Assembly: GCA_964393115.1 (NCBI GenBank)
Contig: CAYMST010000005.1
Span: 1 to 45,728, forward strand
Length of the DNA stretch: 45,728 nt
From: CAYMST01 sp964393115
GTDB taxonomy: Bacteria; Bacteroidota; Bacteroidia; Cytophagales; Cyclobacteriaceae
Direction: 5' to 3'
In this document: positions 43,305-45,728 of the stretch, in pieces
Numbering within the stretch: the first letter of the stretch is position 1
Layout of the letters: each line of letters starts with the position of its first letter
The notes under the pieces: model-generated
Seen by the model: only the letters and a program-made list of their open reading frames with translations
What the model was told of the DNA's origin: nothing
The model's database searches: none
Translations under genes and position numbers: made by a program

Positions 43305-45344
43305 ATGATAAAGAACGAAATTTCTATTTCCGAAGATTTTAAAAAGCAGACGTACCGCTCGATCCTGAGTATTATCCTTTTTATTATCGTTTACCTGTTT
43401 TTATTCACGGCAGCCCTTGCGCTAACTGGATTGTGTGCCGTCGGCGCATTAGCACTAGTGTCCAGTTATTTTAGTTTTATCACCATCGCAATTGGTATAG
43501 GGCTAATTGCTTTGGGAGTGATGATTTTGATATTCCTCATCAAATTTTTATTTGCGAAATCGAACTCACATTTGGATGGTTTGGTCTATGTGAAGCGAGC
43601 GCAAGAGCCCGCTCTTTATGAGTTGACGGATAAAATTGCCAAATCGGTAGGGACTTTACCGCCGAGGAAGATTTATTTATCACATGACGTTAATGCTTCA
43701 GTGTTTTACTCGTCCAATTTTTGGAGTATGTTTTTACCCATTCGGAAAAATTTACAAGTAGGAGTAGGGCTTATGAATACCGTGACGCAAGCGGAGTTTG
43801 AAGCTATTTTGGCACATGAGTTTGGGCATTTCTCACAAAGAAGTATGAAAGTTGGTAGCTACGTCTACAATGCCAATCAGGTGATTTACAATATGCTTTA
43901 TCAGAATGAATCTTACGAAAACGGAATCAGGTGGTTTGCTGAGATAAGTGGTTATTTTTCATTTTTTGTCATGATAGCAGGAGCTATAATCGGGGTGATC
44001 CAGTCGATTTTACAATCTGTATATGAAGTGCTGAATAAATCCTATAGTGCTTTGTCGCGTGAGATGGAGTTTCATGCCGACGCCATTGCCGCTAATTATG
44101 CAGGGTCTATGCCACTAAAAACCGCTCTTCTAAGACTACACCTTACCGATTATTCACTCACCTCGGTATTTGAATACTATAACAGTATTCTCTCTACGAA
44201 TATGAAAAGCAGTAACATCTACAAGGAGCAGAACTTTGTTATGAAAGCACTTTCCGATGACTCAAAACTTGAGTATAAAAATGAATTGCCTAACGTGACA
44301 CTTCGAGATCTTAATAAATTCAATAGGTCAAAACTTGTTATTGAAGATCAATGGGCATCGCATCCGAATACTGACGATCGAGTTTATTATTTGGATAAGC
44401 TCAACATTCCCACAAAATCCACTTCGCAACAACTAGCCGTTAACCTGCTTACCGAAACTGAAAAGACGCAAGAGCTCCTCACCCAGAAAGCATTTAAACA
44501 TGCGCCGTTTTCAGGGGTGCCTCAGAACAAAACATTAGAAGAATTTATTAGCGATTATCAAAATAATGTTCAAAAGAATTCTTTTCCAGATACTTATAAC
44601 GGGTATTATGATAATAAGAACCCATTGGATGTTCGGAATAAAGTGCCAAATGATGAGGTATTAAACAGCGGTTTTCAATCATTTTTCTCCGATGAAAAAT
44701 TAGATCTCATCTATGAGTATAATTCACTAGAATCTGACATGGAAGCGATAAAGCAGATCAGTCAAGGGCAGACGGGGGTTAAGCGTTTTGAGTATGATGG
44801 TGTAAAGTACAAATGGACAAAGGCGAAGTCGATTTATGAAAAACTTGAGTATAATAAAAAAGCACTGCTAAGTGAGATTGAAGAAAATGATGTGGCTATC
44901 TATCAGTATTTTAAGGAACTGTCAGGTGGAGATGGAAGGTTTGATAGACTGAATTCGGAGTTTTTCGAATATCAAGAATTGCTTGAGCAGCATGGTCAGA
45001 CCATGGAAGAGTTTTGGAAAAAGCTAGAGTTCGTTCAATTCACACTTCCTGTAGAAGAGATACGAGCAAAGTTAAGAGCGCTAGAGCAAGATGAGGAAAA
45101 TCTAAAAAATGGAATTCGGGAATTAATAAATGATGAGGCTATTTCGGACTTTTTAGGGCCAGGTATCAAAGAGAACTTTGATAAATACTTGTCAGAGAAA
45201 TGTGAGTATTTTGGACTTGAAACCTATCATGTAAGTAACTTGGAAATGCTCTATATGGCAATTCAGGATTATTCATTCCTATACGAGAGAAGGTTTTTTA
45301 CGCTGAAGAAGCGTCTTTTAGAATATCAGAATGGATTACTTTAG
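43305..45344 (+). CDS. M48 family metalloprotease, membrane-bound
   Basis: A 679-residue protein. Two membrane helices (about 18-50 and 55-85) precede the M48 domain: HEFGH zinc motif at residues 171-175 and third-ligand Glu255 in MEFHADAIAANYAG, the normal HtpX/Ste24 arrangement. A further hydrophobic segment occurs about 212-240. The second half (about 340-679) is a hydrophilic, helical extension with coiled-coil potential and no recognised domain, much longer than HtpX (about 290). Probably a membrane protein quality-control protease (inference). Downstream of tmRNA; own transcript and terminator. Confidence 0.85.
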   Translation: MIKNEISISEDFKKQTYRSILSIILFIIVYLFLFTAALALTGLCAVGALALVSSYFSFITIAIGIGLIALGVMILIFLIKFLFAKSNSHLDGLVYVKRAQEPALYELTDKIAKSVGTLPPRKIYLSHDVNASVFYSSNFWSMFLPIRKNLQVGVGLMNTVTQAEFEAILAHEFGHFSQRSMKVGSYVYNANQVIYNMLYQNESYENGIRWFAEISGYFSFFVMIAGAIIGVIQSILQSVYEVLNKSYSALSREMEFHADAIAANYAGSMPLKTALLRLHLTDYSLTSVFEYYNSILSTNMKSSNIYKEQNFVMKALSDDSKLEYKNELPNVTLRDLNKFNRSKLVIEDQWASHPNTDDRVYYLDKLNIPTKSTSQQLAVNLLTETEKTQELLTQKAFKHAPFSGVPQNKTLEEFISDYQNNVQKNSFPDTYNGYYDNKNPLDVRNKVPNDEVLNSGFQSFFSDEKLDLIYEYNSLESDMEAIKQISQGQTGVKRFEYDGVKYKWTKAKSIYEKLEYNKKALLSEIEENDVAIYQYFKELSGGDGRFDRLNSEFFEYQELLEQHGQTMEEFWKKLEFVQFTLPVEEIRAKLRALEQDEENLKNGIRELINDEAISDFLGPGIKENFDKYLSEKCEYFGLETYHVSNLEMLYMAIQDYSFLYERRFFTLKKRLLEYQNGLL

Positions 45345-45380
45345 AGTGGTATCGTTCGTTACTGCACTGTTGTAAAAACA

Positions 45381-45415
45381 AAAAAAGGCTGACCCCTGGA
45401 AGGATCAGCCTTTTT
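45381..45415. terminator. Bidirectional terminator
   Basis: AAAAAGGCTGA / TCAGCCTTTTT with a 12-base loop, between the M48 gene and the convergent T9SS cargo gene. Confidence 0.85.
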
Positions 45416-45436
45416 ATTGGCTGTTGGCATTACAGC

Positions 45437-45728
45437 TTATTTCTTCACAATCTTGAAGATCTTGTTATTGGCTTCAGAACTGATGCTAAAGAAGTAAACA
45501 CCAGACTCAAACGCGCTGATATCCACTTTCGAAGAAGCGCCGCTAAGCACTCGAGCATCGATTTGAACTCCCGCAAGGTTAGTGACGATTAGCTTACTGT
45601 TTTCAGAAGTATTCTCTATCCAAACGGTATTGTTAGCTGGGTTAGGGTATACCGCGATCTGCTTATGTTTAGCTAATGGAGTCTCTTCGCTGAACCTACC
45701 AGAACAGCTGCCGCTAATATTCCAAAGG
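45437..45728 (-). CDS. C-terminal end of a T9SS-secreted protein (type A sorting domain), cut by window edge
   Basis: The last 96 codons of a minus-strand gene that enters from the right. VYPNPANNTVWIEN, LIVTNLAGVQI, ISAFESGVYFF and the terminal IFKIVKK are the T9SS type A C-terminal sorting domain: the PNP motif, beta strands, ESGVYFFSI and a basic end. Cargo with this domain is exported by the type IX secretion system and attached to or released from the cell surface. The upstream part with SGSCSGRFSEET is too short to name the catalytic or adhesive domain. Confidence 0.9.
   Translation of the reverse strand, partial: LWNISGSCSGRFSEETPLAKHKQIAVYPNPANNTVWIENTSENSKLIVTNLAGVQIDARVLSGASSKVDISAFESGVYFFSISSEANNKIFKIVKK

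Overview
The window looks like chromosome of a Bacteroidota bacterium, most likely a marine Cytophagales relative (inference). Evidence: promoters of the Bacteroidota type (TTG/TTTG, then TAnnTTTG about 19 bp later), almost no Shine-Dalgarno sequences, a type IX secretion (T9SS) C-terminal sorting domain at the right edge, a lipoprotein with TPR, PD40, regulatory-like and OmpA modules (PorE-like), an extracytoplasmic TPR-CHAT protein, an ssrA tag ending AMAA, and DnaX and SdpI proteins typical of the phylum. Most of the window is ordinary housekeeping and envelope chromosome. No prophage, IS element, CRISPR array or clear genomic island was seen. A 19-base run of N at 18535-18553 marks an assembly gap.

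Left part (1-12 kb): a cut outer-membrane barrel gene with an in-frame stop after its signal peptide; a large secreted TPR-CHAT protein; a minus-strand operon of aldose-epimerase-like, SdpI-family and MBL-fold genes; the OmpA/PD40 lipoprotein; a small Bacteroidota protein often misnamed an ABC transporter ATPase; and a two-gene Fe-S oxidoreductase operon (a membrane diheme-like/4Fe-4S protein plus a CCG-domain protein). A tRNA-Phe with a clear promoter and terminator follows.

Middle (12-30 kb): mazG, a small Cys-rich membrane protein, glmM with a cysteine desulfurase, fumC, a SPOR-domain protein, mnmD and ispF, an OmpA protein built on 23-residue repeats, the serS-GNAT-M16 operon, rho, and two divergently oriented lipoproteins, one a fucosidase-like enzyme with a lectin-like C-terminus. 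A 161-bp near-symmetrical palindrome lies between rho and the fucosidase-like gene.

Right part (30-45.7 kb): an LPS-core-type operon (family 2 and family 9 glycosyltransferases, then a UbiE-like methyltransferase); a plus-strand cluster of M16 peptidase, GNAT, O-methyltransferase and LysM lytic transglycosylase; a lone receiver domain; an LAS/MepA-like membrane peptidase; dnaX; a degenerate iron-alcohol-dehydrogenase homolog; ssrA (tmRNA); an M48 protease; and the T9SS cargo end.

The most interesting signals are: dnaX, whose full-length tau-like product requires a -1 shift at an A10 run and which also lacks the usual Cys zinc module; the Fe-ADH-family protein that appears to have lost its cofactor and all metal-binding motifs; the long palindrome; the perfect 13-bp inverted repeat in the serS leader; and the exact 23-residue repeats of the OmpA protein. 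No convincing new multi-gene system was identified.
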